From Valencia hispanica (Eukaryota; Chordata; Actinopteri; Cyprinodontiformes; Valenciidae), in NCBI GenBank assembly GCA_963556495.2, contig OY747702.1, forward strand, positions 14,906,403 through 14,970,402: 64,000 nt of DNA, in the 5' to 3' direction. Below are positions 1 through 12,310 of this stretch, in pieces. The notes beneath the pieces were generated by a model. It did no database searches, was not told where the DNA came from, and worked only from the letters and a program-made list of their open reading frames with translations. Within the stretch, counting starts at the first letter, position 1; each line of letters starts with the position of its first letter. A program made the position numbers and the translations under genes.

Positions 1-939
1 CACAATGTAAAATTTTCCCCACCACTTTCTGCATTGTTTTACATGGATTAAATTATAAAAACAATTTCGTTGCTGTAAACACTAACAAAATATAGGACAT
101 AGAGCAGAGGATAAAAGCTATTAATCATTTACAGCCGCTTACTTTATCGCAACAGCTGGAGAGAATCACTTGTGCTTTGTTTGGCTTGCTGTGTGGTGAT
201 GTATCTTTTATGACTTGTTAACAATATGATTGGCTTGGTTAGTCTTAGTTTGCCAGTGGAACACTTTAAAATGTCCAATAATCTCAAATCATTACTATGG
301 CAGAGTCAAAAGTAATGAGTACTTAGCCATTTTGCAAAGAGACGACCGCATTAAGTTTTTAAAAGTCTATATTTTTGTGAGTGTGCAGACTCCTTTCACA
401 GCTTCACACATTTAGCTGTGATTAAATGAAAAGAAATGGCATCACAACCCGACTGCCAGCTCACTGCCTAAGTCTAATGAGCAGCAAAAATGGACAGGAG
501 CTACTCATTTCTTCTGCGATCTGCCTCTGAGAGCCCCACGTTGTCAACTTTATCTGGATGTAATATGATGTCTCTTTGTGGACTCTGGAAGGTTTTATTT
601 TAACATTCTTACAAGTCTTGGACAAAAAGTTCTGAGATGTCAAGTCGTGATGACTGGCATAATCAAAGACGAAAATAAGAACACTAACTTCCCTTTAGCT
701 TTGTCATTTTTATCACGTTCATACCACAATGATGTTATGAATATTGAACTAACGTTCTTTTGCAAAAACTGCAAAATAAGAAACTATGGGATTTAAAATT
801 TATCCTAAAGTGTTCATTCTTAACCATTATTCAATGTTTTTTGACTTCTTTTTTGCAACCAGATGGGCTCATGATCCTAGTTAAGGTTATTACTCCAAGG
901 CCATACAATTCTTCTTCAACTGGAAGCACATACTTTAAC
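1..939. other. Unassigned A+T-rich DNA
   Basis: No conserved protein, RNA or repeat signature was recognised. Short open frames exist on both strands, but none shows a known motif, low-stop coding bias or paired splice sites. Best read as intergenic or intronic sequence. Confidence 0.5.
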
Positions 940-1050
940 CCCCGTCCACACGGCAACATTTGTCTTTCTAAAACGGGTTGTTGGTCTCAAAATAACACCG
1001 GACTGTTTTCAGAAACATTTTCATCCACGCACAAACACTGAAAACAGCCA
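940..1050 (+). repeat. Possible degraded MITE end (CCGTCCACACGG type)
   Basis: The stretch opens with CCGTCCACACGGCAAC and contains ACCGGACTGTTTTCAG and CATCCACGCACAAAC. This resembles the ends and interior of the GTCCACACG-type short element seen at 38.71-39.30 kb. The matching opposite end was not found, so this is at most a fragment or a diverged relative. Confidence 0.3.
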
Positions 1051-2168
1051 AATAAGCTATTTATACTATTGTGGGAATATTCCTACGTAATTAGGATTTA
1101 AGTACATAGTCTCTGTCTAGTGAATGTATGTAGGGCAAGATGACAAAGTTAGGGGAAGCAAGGTTATTGTTTCAGCTTAAGGTACTGATAAAGATGTGTC
1201 AGATCACCAGGGAGACAGACGCCGGGGCAGCAAGATAACTACGGAACAGTCTGATCTGGGATGTGCTGGTTCAGGCTTTACTATCAGACTGGCATGAACC
1301 AGTTCTCCAGAAGCTGGGCATGAAGACTGGAGAAGACGTGCTGCAGAGATAAACAGTGATTGCTGAAAACTATTTCACTATGAGTTCAGTATGCTGACAC
1401 ACTCTGTGCACCTTTAATAAGTTAGCACAGCTGTTAGCACTGTTGTCTAGCAGCAACAATTTATTGAGTGCAAATACCGACCAGGGTGTTCCTGCATGGA
1501 GTTAGCATGTTCTCGTCAGTTATGCCTGGGTTCTGTACTTATGTTTTTATACTTTATACTGCGTATACTTCTATGCATATATGCACTACACTGGTGGGCA
1601 GAAACCAGGATGGAGGATTGTAACATTATTAAAGTAACAATAAATTGACAGGATTTCATTCTTAATAGAATAGAGAAGCATAAACACGTTATAGGCAGAT
1701 AGGACATAAACAAAATACGCTGAATGACATTACTGCACTCTCTGTGACCATGTTTATGCCTGTGATGACATAAAACATAAAACCATTGTCTGTGTTTACC
1801 ACAAGCACTCATACATAACATTTCTCTCCAGCATGACTAATTAACACAAGTGCCTTTGTCACAGAAGGAAATCCACTTGACTTTTCTCCTCACAACACTT
1901 ACCGTGTCTGCAGTTGAGGGGCTAACTGTGGATGTGTTTGTTCAGCGCACAAAGCAATGAACACTTTTATAGACACAACAGTTTGTTAGCATGGCTGCAT
2001 GAGGACAAGTCACCGTTGCCATGGTGTGTTCCTCAGACCCTCTCTGCAGTCAGAAAAATCACAAATAAAAGCTTAAACAAAGCGCTCACTTTAACAACCC
2101 AAAATCAGATTATATCACATTGACCTACTACATGGTTTTAAGATTTCAATAATGACTTCAGACGTGTT
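1051..2168. other. Unassigned sequence
   Basis: No gene or repeat family was identified. It includes moderately G+C-rich unique-looking sequence around 1.2-1.35 kb, and a 101-codon minus-strand open frame (1516-1821) with no recognisable motif. Confidence 0.45.
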
Positions 2169-2262
2169 TAGATTAGGGTGACCATATTTTGATTTCCAAA
2201 AAAAGAGGACACTTGGGCAAAGAGTTTTTGACTTGAACATATTTAAAGCATGCATTTTATGA
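2169..2262 (+). repeat. End fragment of hAT-like short element (GGGTGACCATA family)
   Basis: AGGGTGACCATATTTTG is followed by a short A-run and AGAGGACAC. The same block recurs at 5,304-5,390, and homology continues about 90 bp, including an ATTTAAAG(C/T) segment. No matching right end is visible near here, so this is a partial copy. Fish genomes carry many short hAT-like repeats with this end; the superfamily is from memory. Confidence 0.5.
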
Positions 2263-4440
2263 GCCACCGTACTTGACATGCTATGACTCGCAAAGCACCC
2301 AATCCAGGAGTGTCATTTGTAACACTTACTACACATTTACCTTGGGGCTGATTGGCTGTACCTCCAGGAGCAGAGATAATGAAGACCGTGGATTTTAGCG
2401 GTCATGACAAAACTGTTTTTACTGTGGGTATTTATGCACATTGAGATATATTTAGTGTTTGAATTAATAAACATTATAAGTGTATTTAAATGGGGTCTGA
2501 AGTATTCCAATATTAGCAATTCGTTGCCGTCTGTGGTCCCTGTGCAAATGCTGGAGGTCCACTGCAGTATTTCTAAAGTAACCTTTCCTACTGTGCACAG
2601 TTATATATCTTTTTTGCCATTTTTTGAAAAAAAAAATGCTTTGACAGTAACAAGCTGACATTAGTAGGTTAATTAGGTGCATTATCTGCTGTATACCAGC
2701 CTGAGGTCTGCTGCTGAACAGACATTCGGCTTGAAGCTGACAAGCAGCTGGTTTTAAGACAGCATTAGCTTAATATATAAAATGGGTGGAGCTACTTTGT
2801 TTTGCCACATGAAATATCAAACAGCCAAATTTACAGATTTACCACCAAATTTTTGTAGATACGTGTAACATGTAGTAGGCTGCTTTCAACCAGTGTACTA
2901 CCACTGAGCAGCAACAGTAAGTTGGGAGAGCAGTTCGTTCACCTTTGCTTCATACTGTCAAAGAGCCTAACAAACCATTTGTTATTTTCTTTGGCATCTC
3001 AACAAATGAACGTTAAACCATTGGAACAGTAATATGGAAAGTTTACTATGTAACTTTTTAAAACTTTTATGTGCCATAATACAATAACTGGCATATATGC
3101 CTAGTCCCCATTCATTATTATTCATGTATATTACACACCTACTGTCTTTTTACTTCACCACTTGTGTCTAAACTATTAGAAACTATAAGGTTAATATTGC
3201 AAGAACTTTTAACAACAGAACAACTTGGTTCCGGTGTTGAGTTAGTTCAATAGTTCCTCCACCAACCAGGTTAACACCCCGTTCTTGTGGCTGATGTGGA
3301 CAGCCAAGGAAAATGATCCACGGTTTTCACGCATGTGTATGAGGCACAGCGAATATTTAGAAGGTGCTCTTAATTATTACACCAAAACGAAATTTTCCGG
3401 CCTAAAACAATATTCCGGAAAGCGGATGTTTTTTTCAGAATTAACAAGAAACCTTATCAGATTTTCTGTCTGCTGTGTGTTGGTCTATCAAATCAATTCA
3501 AATAGAATATGCTGAAGTATGGTTAAAATGGGACAGAAGAGGTGTATAAATACTAATGTTGTAGGATGTTTTTTTTCTAAACGGATTTGATATAAATTGG
3601 TGGATAATTGCACAGGCTTCATTAAAATGCATGGCAAACTGCTTAGTTAAGTCAAGCAAAGACACCCAAAAGACATATAAGAGACTAGGACGAAAAACAC
3701 CAAGGTACACTGAACTCGGTCATTGAAGTTAAAATCGTCACACCTAGTAATTTTACCCTACACGTGTGGTTGAACTGGACCAAGTAACACTGAACTAAAA
3801 CTTGTTTCATCCACGAATCTCTTGCTATTAATAAATGAACCAGTGCCATTCTCATACAACTTTAACTCCATGCCCCTCATCTCCCTTCACAGACCTTACA
3901 TGGTTCCTCGCATGTCTTCACTGTGGAGGTCATATTAAAGATTAATTCACTTTTCAGGTCTGCAGTCAAATATTAATGAAGCCTGACATGGTTTTCCTTA
4001 TGTTTAAGTGTTTATTGTTCTATCTACTGTGCAGAATACATTCATAACATATTCAAGTACTGTTTTTTTATATGTAAAAATTCAAGGACAATGATCACTT
4101 TATTTCTCCCAGTGGATGTTAAAATAAACAAAAAGACATCTTTAGTATTTCTTCACTGGTACAAACACTAAGGATTTTGCTAAATGGTTAAAGGCATTTA
4201 TTTATTCATAGATTGTTAATACTAAAGAGGTAAAAGTGGCTATTTCCCCTAGAGTTATCATCAGTTGAAATACCCCTTTATATCTAAATGTTACCTGGAT
4301 GTGTATTTCAGTAGGCTGCCGGTGAACACTAGAATATTGTCTTTATGTGGCTTATTACAGTCTCATTCCATGATATTGTTTGCCCGCCTATTTCTGTACA
4401 TAAACACAATATATAAAACCTGGATGTAAAATATTTTTGC
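2263..4440. other. Unassigned A+T-rich DNA
   Basis: No supported gene or classified repeat. Open frames such as 2404-2658 (+) and 3285-3515 (+) lack recognisable domains and are probably fortuitous. Confidence 0.45.
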
Positions 4441-4452
4441 TCTTGAAGTTAC

Positions 4453-4575
4453 TGTATGTGTGTGTGTGTGTATCAGTGTGCTATTGACACTGATGATATT
4501 GGACAGGGGACCCAGGGGAAACACAATATGTGCAGCACCTGTTAATCCCCCCCCCCCCCCCACACACACACACAT
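4453..4575. repeat. Simple repeats (TG)n and C15-(CA)n
   Basis: A (TG)n run lies at about 4,453-4,472. A 15-base C run at 4,547-4,561 leads into (CA)7. The 105-codon minus-strand frame across it has a poly-Gly stretch made by the C run and is not a gene. Confidence 0.85.
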
Positions 4576-5303
4576 AACCCCAGAATATGCAAAAAAGGTG
4601 TAAAAGGCATGCACAAAACTCACTTTGCCATGTGAACCCACTTTGGAGTTGACATACGGTTTCATCTGCATGAATGTCAAATTAATTTAGTTTGGGATTT
4701 TTAATGATGTTTTTGAATTGATCTTTTTTCAGGGTTTAATGATTATGCAACATGCAAAATGGATTAGGTGCACATGTTTCAATTTGTTATGGATTCTCTA
4801 TAATCAACACAGAGTCAGGATTATACACACGTGCTCAAATATGTACATCTACCATAACCCTTAAATAAGCAGCACAATAATCAATTTTATTTACCAACGC
4901 CTATTTACTTTTCATAGGTGTTTATGACCAGATGTGTCTGTTAATTTTTATTTCTATAGGCTGTTTTCTACTAGACAAGTTCCAGGACATTTCTGGGAGG
5001 GGAAAAGCTGAGGAGGAAATGTGCTGGCTCGGTCCTCTCAGTCGTTTTGTCTCCAAAGGAATTTGCTACTGTAAGATGTCGTCATATCCGGACCGTTTCG
5101 CCAGTGAGTGACATCACTGATCAGTGTTTCTACAGCAGCAAAAAAATAACAAGAGATTGACAGGGGTTTTTGCCACGTTTTTGTTTAATATTTCGTTATA
5201 CACTGCTTCGCCAGCAACTCTTACAGTTTTATAAATGCTGGTAGTTTGTCGGTGTTTGCTGATATAATTTCCCTCTGAGTTGCAGCCAATCAGCATGAGT
5301 TAA
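4576..5303. other. Unassigned sequence
   Basis: No gene recognised. The block near 4.96-5.1 kb (TTTTCTACTAGACAAGTTCC and following) is reminiscent of fish short DNA-transposon ends, but no paired end was located. Confidence 0.35.
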
Positions 5304-6360
5304 CCTAGAGTGACCATATTTGGATTTACCAAAAAAAAGAGGACACTTTGGATTTTAACACATTTAAAGTGTGCGTTCTTCATGTGGTTAGAATGAACAG
5401 GTAAATAACAAACTTCAGATAGGCTTTCACAAGTACAGAAATGACTTTAAAATCCCTGCAAATGCATAACAGAAATAATTCCTCTTCTGAATTAGAACAT
5501 TAACTAGAAACAACAATTAACTTTTGGAGTTTCACTGGACAAAAATGAAACAAAAATCTGAAATAATATTCTGAGAAATTAAGTATTTGCTTTTCATTGT
5601 AATAAAAGTAAAAACTAGCAGTCTCAAAAAGACTTTTTTTTTAAAGTGCATACTTTAGTCTTTAGTTTTCATCTTCATCCTCCGCAGTCAGTTCATACAC
5701 TCTATGAAATGAAATTCTGATTCCAGTTCTACTAAACTAGGTAATGTTAGGAGTATGTTAAATAAAATCAACGAAATCCAATAAGCTTAATATAACTCAA
5801 TGATGATGAATAAACCGAACTAAACTGGCATTAGTAAATTTTGATAACATCTGATAATTTACCAGATGATATCACAATTTACCTGTGCCAAAAAACTTAC
5901 TTTAGTGAAGCCAGAACCAGAATTTGATTTCTTAAGAGTGTAGATGAACTCTCACTTTGCACAGCGTTATTATAGATTAGGTACTTGTGACGTATGGGAA
6001 CTTTGTCACTTTTGTCACACACAGAAACACATATGGCAGCTATGTTCATCTGTAACTCTTGCACTTTGACATCTGTAAAAAGATAATATAAACAGCCGCA
6101 GCGCAACGAGGCACGTCGCAGTGCGACCAATTATCTGTTGCGTTTATGAACAGATCAGAATCATCCACTAGGCAGCATATCTGAAGGACGTCACATGAGA
6201 GACAGGCTGTCGTGCATCTCATCAGTCTGTTTAAGTCTGCCTATTGGTCCCCTAAAAAAAAAAAGATGAAAACCCAGACATTCTCATCAATCAATGAAAT
6301 CCCCCCCCCCCGAGAGCACATGACATGTCCAGGGAAAAGAGGACGGTTTTTCACCCTAGC
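5304..6360 (+). mobile_element. Non-autonomous hAT-like element with imperfect inverted ends
   Basis: The left end reads CTAGAGTGACCATATTTGG, then an A-run and AGAGGACAC. The right end reads GACATGTCCAGGGAAAAGAG, then GACGG and TTTTTCACCCTAG. The reverse complement of the right end starts CTAGGGTGAAAAACCGTCC, so the termini are inverted relatives. The interior (about 1 kb, A+T rich) has no transposase frame. A second partial left end is at 2,169. Fish genomes hold many repeats beginning GGGTGACCATA; assignment to hAT is inference, and no target duplication could be fixed. Confidence 0.5.
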
Positions 6361-6559
6361 TAACCACAGCTCCGAACCTCTGATACTGGAAACACACTTT
6401 ATGGAAATCTCTTTCTCTGGAAGAAGACCTCACCTTTCAGCCTGAGATTAAATTTTTTTTTTTAGAAAAGTCAGGAACCATTTATAAACCCATAAGGTTC
6501 AAACCCTTTAAATAACTGGTAAATGTTGAAACACCAAGTTCCCTGTCTGTTTTGCATTG

Positions 6560-7070
6560 TCATTCACTGAGAGGTGCTGACCGCTGTTCCTTAATATACA
6601 TCTTCAAGCCAAACAACCACTTTTAGCCGCCGAGAAGCTAAAGGCCTCCTGGAAAAAAGATTTACTGCCAGATGAGACTGACTGACCTATCTACTCAAGA
6701 ATATTCTACCGAAAGAAAATTGAAAACAAGAAAACCTTTTGAATGTATCAAGATGAGGCTTTCAAACCTTAAAACAGCTGTAAAGCATAGTGCTAGTAGC
6801 ATCATGCTGTGGGTCTGTTTTGATGCTGGCTTTGGTGCGTTGCAAAAAAGAATCGATTATTCAAGGATGACTTCATCTCAAAGCAGGAAGACTGGGCATG
6901 ATTGGTCGCTTCAACAGGACAATAATGCAAAACACATAAACCACAACTACATCTCAAGAAAATAATACCCATTGCCTTTAAAGTCAGCCAATCCACTTTA
7001 ACCGCCTCTCCTAGATCCCAACAAATCTTGGTTGGACTATATGAGTGGTGGTGGACCCCAAATCAGATTC
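6560..7070 (+). mobile_element. Decayed Tc1-like transposon fragment
   Basis: Fragments of a Tc1-type DDE transposase are readable across frameshifts and stops: a SIMLW-type block (GTAGCATCATGCTGTGGG, about 6,797-6,814), then LQQDNNAKH at about 6,913-6,940, which matches the LQQDNDPKH motif holding the second catalytic Asp. The part before this (SWKKDLLPDET at about 6,650) also fits a Tc1 layout. Terminal inverted repeats were not found. It is a dead, partial copy on the plus strand. Confidence 0.55.
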
Positions 7071-7744
7071 TGCTTAAGGCCCCATGCAAGCTTGGGCAAG
7101 CCCTGCTCGTAAGCTGAAGGTATTGTCACATACCCTGTATTTTGCAAAACTAGAACTAGAAAAGAAACTATAAGAGTTAAAAGAGATGAACCCACACCAG
7201 ATTAAGCTAAAAAAAAACAACAATCTTAAATCAGCCCCCACACTGCCATGCAAGCTTTCCAATCTTTCCTCCAGGTCTTTAAATTTTATCCTCATCTTAA
7301 GAAACATAAAGGTAATAGGAAAGACTATGAATAGATTTTGAAAACATACAACCCAACAGCTGCAAACACACTGCATATGCATAGCAGGCAAGAGCATAAC
7401 AGCCGCACATACACGCACACAGGCAAGTGAATACACAGAACCACATTTGGAGTAGCAGCAGCAATAAATAAACAGAATAAATTGGAAGTGGACAAATAAG
7501 CCTGGGAAACAAATTAATGTTGGAACACGTACTCTATGAACAAAAAAAACAAACAAACACTGTGCCGAGTACAGAAAGGACACACAGGCTGACCTAAATG
7601 CACCAGCAAAAGGCACTGCTACACACACATCTACGTACATTTAAAGCTATTAATGCATTGACACATGGAGATAAAAGAGAAGGTGGAATGATTCAGGATT
7701 TGTGAACCTTTTAAGATTTACATCCCATACCAGCTAAATTAAAA
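7071..7744. other. Unassigned; long minus-strand frame without homology
   Basis: A 188-codon minus-strand frame (7074-7640) is Cys/Phe/Val rich and low in complexity, arising from CA-rich sequence on the plus strand. I recognise no domain in it and do not call it a gene. Confidence 0.35.
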
Positions 7745-8350
7745 ACACACTATTAGATATGTTATGGCCACTTGTCCCCCTTATGCAGTCAAACAGAACT
7801 GGGTCATTGAGGTATGGACTTCCTTGGACCCATGGAGGTGGCGCTGTGGCATCTAAAATCAAGATGTTAGCAGCAGACGGTTTAAGACCTTTGGTGGAGT
7901 CTCCATTGATCAGACCTGTCTGTCCAGCACATCCCACAGGCGCACGGTTGGATTAAAACCTGAGGAATTTGAGAATCAACATCTTAAATTCATTGGTGTG
8001 TTCTTCAAACAATTGCTGAACCATATAAGCTCTGTAACAGGGCGTATTGTCCTGTTGAAAGAGGCCACAGCCATCAAGAAATACTGTGTCTATGAATTGT
8101 GTACACGACCTGCACGGTGCCACGTGAGTATGTCAGAATACAAGGTTCTCCAGCTGAAAACTGGCCATTGTAGGAGATTTCAAATAAAGGGTCAACATGG
8201 ACACCCTTACTGGTTTGAGGATCCAAACATAACATACCGTGATGCGCTGTGTATTCTGACACCTTTCTCTCAGAACCAGAATTAACTTCATCTGTGTGTC
8301 TTTTGGAGCCTTCACTCCCCACATTTACCCCCTTGAAAGACAAACCACCG
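7745..8350 (-). mobile_element. Decayed Tc1/mariner-like transposon fragment
   Basis: Read on the minus strand, the sequence encodes pieces of a Tc1-like transposase. A segment around 8,255-8,300 reads NSGSERKVSEYT, typical of the second helix-turn-helix of a common fish Tc1 family. The 7.8-8.07 kb part corresponds to the FQQDNAPC and WPPNSPDLNP end of the protein, strongly mutated. The central catalytic part is largely missing by deletion. No terminal repeats were assigned. Confidence 0.6.
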
Positions 8351-9470
8351 ACAGGATCCATGGCGACCAAAGCTCTAGTGTGAACAGTCTAAAATAAAAA
8401 CAACATAACAGAGGCTCTGTCCTTTGACCTGTAATAACTGCTATGGCTAAAGTCCAGTGATCTGTTCTGCCCACTTGCACTTCTGCTACACTTCAGTGTG
8501 TGTTAATGGTTAGAGTTGATGAATATTTATTAATACCATGATCTCACAGTTTCCTCATGGGTTTTCATTTAAAGTCCAGTGACCTGCTGGTCTCTCATAC
8601 CGTCTGTAATCAATATATCTGTCCACCAACCCAGCAAGCTACCAAAAAATGATTACATTCTTTATTAGCTCCACAATGCTAATATTGGGAAGAACATATG
8701 AAATTTGATAGCATAAGTAGACAAGAAATTGGAATGTAACTTAATAGCGCTGATGCTAATCATGTCTTAAAATATGATAGCTATGTTATTCTTAATCTAT
8801 TAATCCTCCTCTGGTGTACACTGGAGTTGTTCCTCTATAATTCACCATCTGTAGGCTTACTGTAAATCTAAATTTTTTCCATTTAATATTCATTTACTCT
8901 GTACTTTTGGAGTTTGTATAGCCCCAGATTTGTTTTCCTGGTTGACTAGAGCATAATCTAATCCAGGCCTGTGTTGTTGTAACCTGCTAAACTCAAAGTC
9001 TACCAGGTGGATGCTGAGATGCTTTTCTGTTTAGTGGCCATCTTTAAAAGTAGTGATTAGTTAAAGTGGAGCTTGTTTTCTGCTCCATGTAGCCCTTCTG
9101 GTGTGATCTGTGCAATGCACAAGGTAGTTCTGTCTGCAGAACTTTCACACATAGGCTGATTTTTGTCTTCACCTCCATTTTGGGTTTCCCTGTCGGCTGT
9201 GAAGCCTGTTGCCTGGTTTGCACGTTTCATTGTGTACATTCTCCCAGAAGTGATTGTTGAGTTAAAAAAACAACAACTAAAAGCCGGATTTACTTTGTAA
9301 TAAGAAAATGTGTTTCTCAAATCAGGACAAAGACATTATGACAGTTAACAGTATTGATCGTCAAGTATTCTTCGCTGCCTTCTTAGCTTATGATAATAAA
9401 ATCCCATGAATCTTACTATAAAACAAGGTAGAACTTTTTCTACTTAGTTTTGCATTCCCAAATCATTCAT
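8351..9470. other. Unassigned A+T-rich DNA
   Basis: No supported gene, RNA or classified repeat in this stretch. Confidence 0.45.
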
Positions 9471-9479
9471 AACAAATGA

Positions 9480-10360
9480 ACATATTGTCGTGTTACAACC
9501 AGCTACTATCAGCTTTCCAGATTTGGAGAATGACATTTTGCCCATTTTTCTTTTAACGTTGATTCAGCTCAGTCAGATTCTATGAACATTAATTTTCAAG
9601 TCTTGCTGCAGATTATCAGCTGAAAAAAGGTCTGGCCCCTGCATGGAGGCACAGATGGTAGCACTGTTGGAGCAAGAAGGTTGTGGTCCCGGTTTTTTTC
9701 TGAATGAAGTCTGCTTGTGTGGTTTCTCTGGGATTGCCCTGGGATGGGCTGGGTGTACCCCGCATCTTGGCCAATGATCCCTCAAGGAACCAGCCCCACC
9801 CCCTCATTGGCCTTGCAAGGATGAACAGGTAAAGAAAATGGGTGGATGAATGGGCCATGCTTTGGTCAACACCTTCCCATTGTAGCTCTGTCTGTAAGTT
9901 TAGGGTCATCGTCCTGCTGGTACGTGAACCTCTGACCCTGACCAGTCTCACATCATCCACCTTCCCCTCAACTTCGACTATATTCTCTGTCCCAGCTGAA
10001 GAAAAGCAAGGATGGTGTGTTCAAAGTGATATTGGTTTTCCTCCACACAAAGTGATTTACATGCTGACCAAAAAGTTGCAGTTTTGGTCCAATCTGATCA
10101 GAGCACCTTCTTCCATGTTTGTGAAGAATTTTATTTAGAGGTATCAAATTAAGTGGGCTAGTAGTAATTGCACAAAACTTTTTCAAGTTTTTTATTGCAA
10201 AATATTTTGAAGACCATGAATCCCTTTTCTTCAGTTTTATTTCACTTTGTGTTGTTCCATCATAAAATCCCAAAACAACACATTAAAGTTTGTGGATGTA
10301 ATAACACCCAATGTGAAAAAGTTCAAGAGGAATGAATATGCTTGCTAGGCACTGTATGCA
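9480..10360 (-). mobile_element. Internally deleted Tc1-like transposon with a nested insertion
   Basis: The right end carries the fish Tc1-type terminus GCTAGGCACTGTA preceded by a GAACTTTTTCACATTG-type block (complement at 10,310-10,330). The interior contains minus-strand transposase-region remnants: the block matching 'gaccagagcaccttcttccat' lies at about 10,095-10,115, and the 'gtcctgctgg' block at about 9,910. The central part is missing and the open frames are broken. A second interspersed repeat (9,635-9,850) interrupts it. Related family copies occur at 11.59, 30.97, 45.7 and 47.43 kb. Confidence 0.65.
9635..9850 (-). repeat. CATCC-type fish interspersed repeat nested in a Tc1-like element
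   Basis: The minus strand carries the hallmarks of this family: GGGGTACACCCAGCCCAT, CAACAGTGCTACCATCTG and a terminal CATCCACCCATTTTC. The same pieces appear in order at 17.04 and 62.69 kb. It interrupts the Tc1-like copy at 9.48-10.36 kb, so it arrived later. The transposon class of this family is not settled here. Confidence 0.6.
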
Positions 10361-10659
10361 GATTCAAATACGGGTCACAGTTCCAAAACTAGTCATTAAC
10401 AAAGTGGAGGGAGACAGAAAAGAAGTTCAGAGAATGAAAAACAAAACAGGAAAAAGAAAAGGAAACAGAAGACATGAAGAGAAAGGATGAGGTGGAGGAG
10501 CACGGAGAAGAGAGGGGAACGAGAAGGGAGAAAATCTAACACATAGTCCTTGCTGTCAGCCAGGATGTAATTAAGTTCTGCACTCTGTCACCATCTCTCT
10601 GTAGAACTGGTAATTTAGCTGGGCCTGAGCCAGGAGAGCAGGTCAGGGGAGGGGAGAGC

Positions 10660-10843
10660 GAGGAGAGGAGAGGAGAGGAGAGGAGAGGGGAGGGGAGGAG
10701 AGGAGAGGAGAGGAGAGGAGAGGAGAGGAGAGGAGAGGAGAGGAGAGGAGAGGAGAGGAGAGGAGAGGAGAGGGGAGGGGAGGAGAGGAGAGGAGAGGGG
10801 AGGAGAGGAGAGGAGAGGAGAGGAGAGGAGAGGAGAGGAGAGG
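10660..10843 (+). repeat. (GGAGA)n pentanucleotide minisatellite, all-purine strand
   Basis: The 184 bases are uninterrupted A/G on the plus strand, mostly GGAGA units with a few GGGGA variants. Flanks from 10.39 to 10.96 kb are also purine-biased. The long Leu-Ser-Ser-Pro frames on the minus strand are artefacts of this repeat. Confidence 0.95.
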
Positions 10844-10997
10844 CAGACGGAAACATAGAACAGGGGAGAGGTGGGAGAGGAAGAAGAAGAGACTCATGAG
10901 AAGAAGATGAGTCAGGAGGAATTAATCAAGGGTGGAGGCGGAAAAACGTCAAGAAAGATTATGTGGGACAAAAAAGTGAGGGAATTTAAGCTGGACC

Positions 10998-11028
10998 ATC
11001 CATCCATCCATACATACATACATACATA
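10998..11028 (+). repeat. (CATC)n-(CATA)n microsatellite
   Basis: A short run of CATC units passes into CATA units. Confidence 0.85.
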
Positions 11029-11589
11029 AAGACCTGCTTAATCTTAGTAAGGGTTGCTGGAGGTGGTTAGGCATTTTTAAGGACAGCACTTTTCTTAGCC
11101 ATCGATGTGGGTATTCAGTACCTAAGTTAAGCACACACACGGTGTTGTTTTTTAAATATCTTTGATTAGTCCGTCGCTGCAAAGTATACAGTAGAGACCA
11201 AACCCACTAAATGCAACACAGTTTTTGGATAAAACACTATCAAAGATACCTTGGATATTTTGTAACATGTGTCATAAGCATGATAGTTTGCAGCTGAAGT
11301 TGTTGAGAAAGTACCTCTAACCATCTCTCAGTGCACTCCAGGAACATTTCAAAGTTATGGTAGATCTGGTATCATAACTGCTGGTACGATGTAATAGTTG
11401 ACTGATTCACCTGGCATGGTGACATGAAATCACTGTTCTCAGCTGAAGGTGATCTAACCATTAGCCAGTCAATGTCTGAGACTAACGCTGTTGTCAAGCG
11501 AGGGGGATATTCTAATTGGGCAGGCTGGCCTTTAATCAGTACTACTCAGACATGTCCAATAAACACTTTGAAGTGAATCTAAATTAACA
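11029..11589. other. Unassigned sequence
   Basis: No gene or classified repeat identified. Confidence 0.4.
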
Positions 11590-12310
11590 TACAGCGGCTT
11601 CCAAAAATGTTAAGAATTCTTCTGCTTTTTCACATTTTGTCCCATTACAACCACATGTAAAGATACAGTTGCTTTTCGAAGGCTAGAGAGGTTTCATCAG
11701 ATAAGATCACTGGACAAACAACATTATGAAGATCCAGAAAAAGCAGTTTAAAGCAGGATTTGGTTATAAAACAAAATTGTGAACTTTGAATGTCGCACAT
11801 ACCATTGTTCAATTGATCAGCCCAAAATGGAAAGAGTATATTCTGACTACAAACCTACCAAGACATGGCCGTCAACCTAAATTGACAAGACAGGTGAAGA
11901 GAAATCATCATCAGCAGCCCGAAGACCAAAAATAAATCTGGAGAAGCTACAAAGAACCTGTTTAAAAAAAAAAATTAGTTCCCAAGTTTGGCTTTAATGG
12001 AAGAGAGATGAGAGAAAAGCTATTGTTGAAAGAAGACATAAGTCTTGCCACAAGTTATGAAGGGAGAACAACAAACACATGAAAGGGTTTTATTTTTTCA
12101 GACGGAAGATAATCTCAACAAAAACGTTAACATTTCACCTCCGCCTAATCACATTATCTCTAATCAAACTAGTGGTGGCAGCATCATGCTGTGGGGATGT
12201 TTCAACATGGCGGAACACGCTCGGGCTTGGGTTATTTGTGGAGATAGCACATCAGTGTTGCGTTTTTTACTGAAGAAAGAAAAGCTGAGTAAGAAATGGT
12301 GAGAATTTGT
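11590..12310 (+). mobile_element. Decayed Tc1-like transposon
   Basis: The left part resembles the end of the common fish Tc1 family: CTTTTTCACATTTTG, then CCATTACAACCAC. A plus-strand frame around 12,164-12,230 reads SGGSIMLWGCFNM, the conserved block between the first and second catalytic Asp of Tc1 transposases. An earlier piece at about 11,855-11,890 fits the HTH linker (PRHGRQPKLT-like). Stops and deletions break the frame, the last third is absent, and no right inverted repeat was found. Confidence 0.65.

Noticed and set aside
7074..7640. 188-codon minus-strand open frame
   Set aside because: Biased composition (Cys, Phe, Val, Ser) arising from CA-rich sequence; no domain, no homologous family recognised, and it follows a Tc1 remnant.
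10536..10897. Long Leu-Ser-Ser-Pro open frames
   Set aside because: Pure translation of the GGAGA minisatellite.
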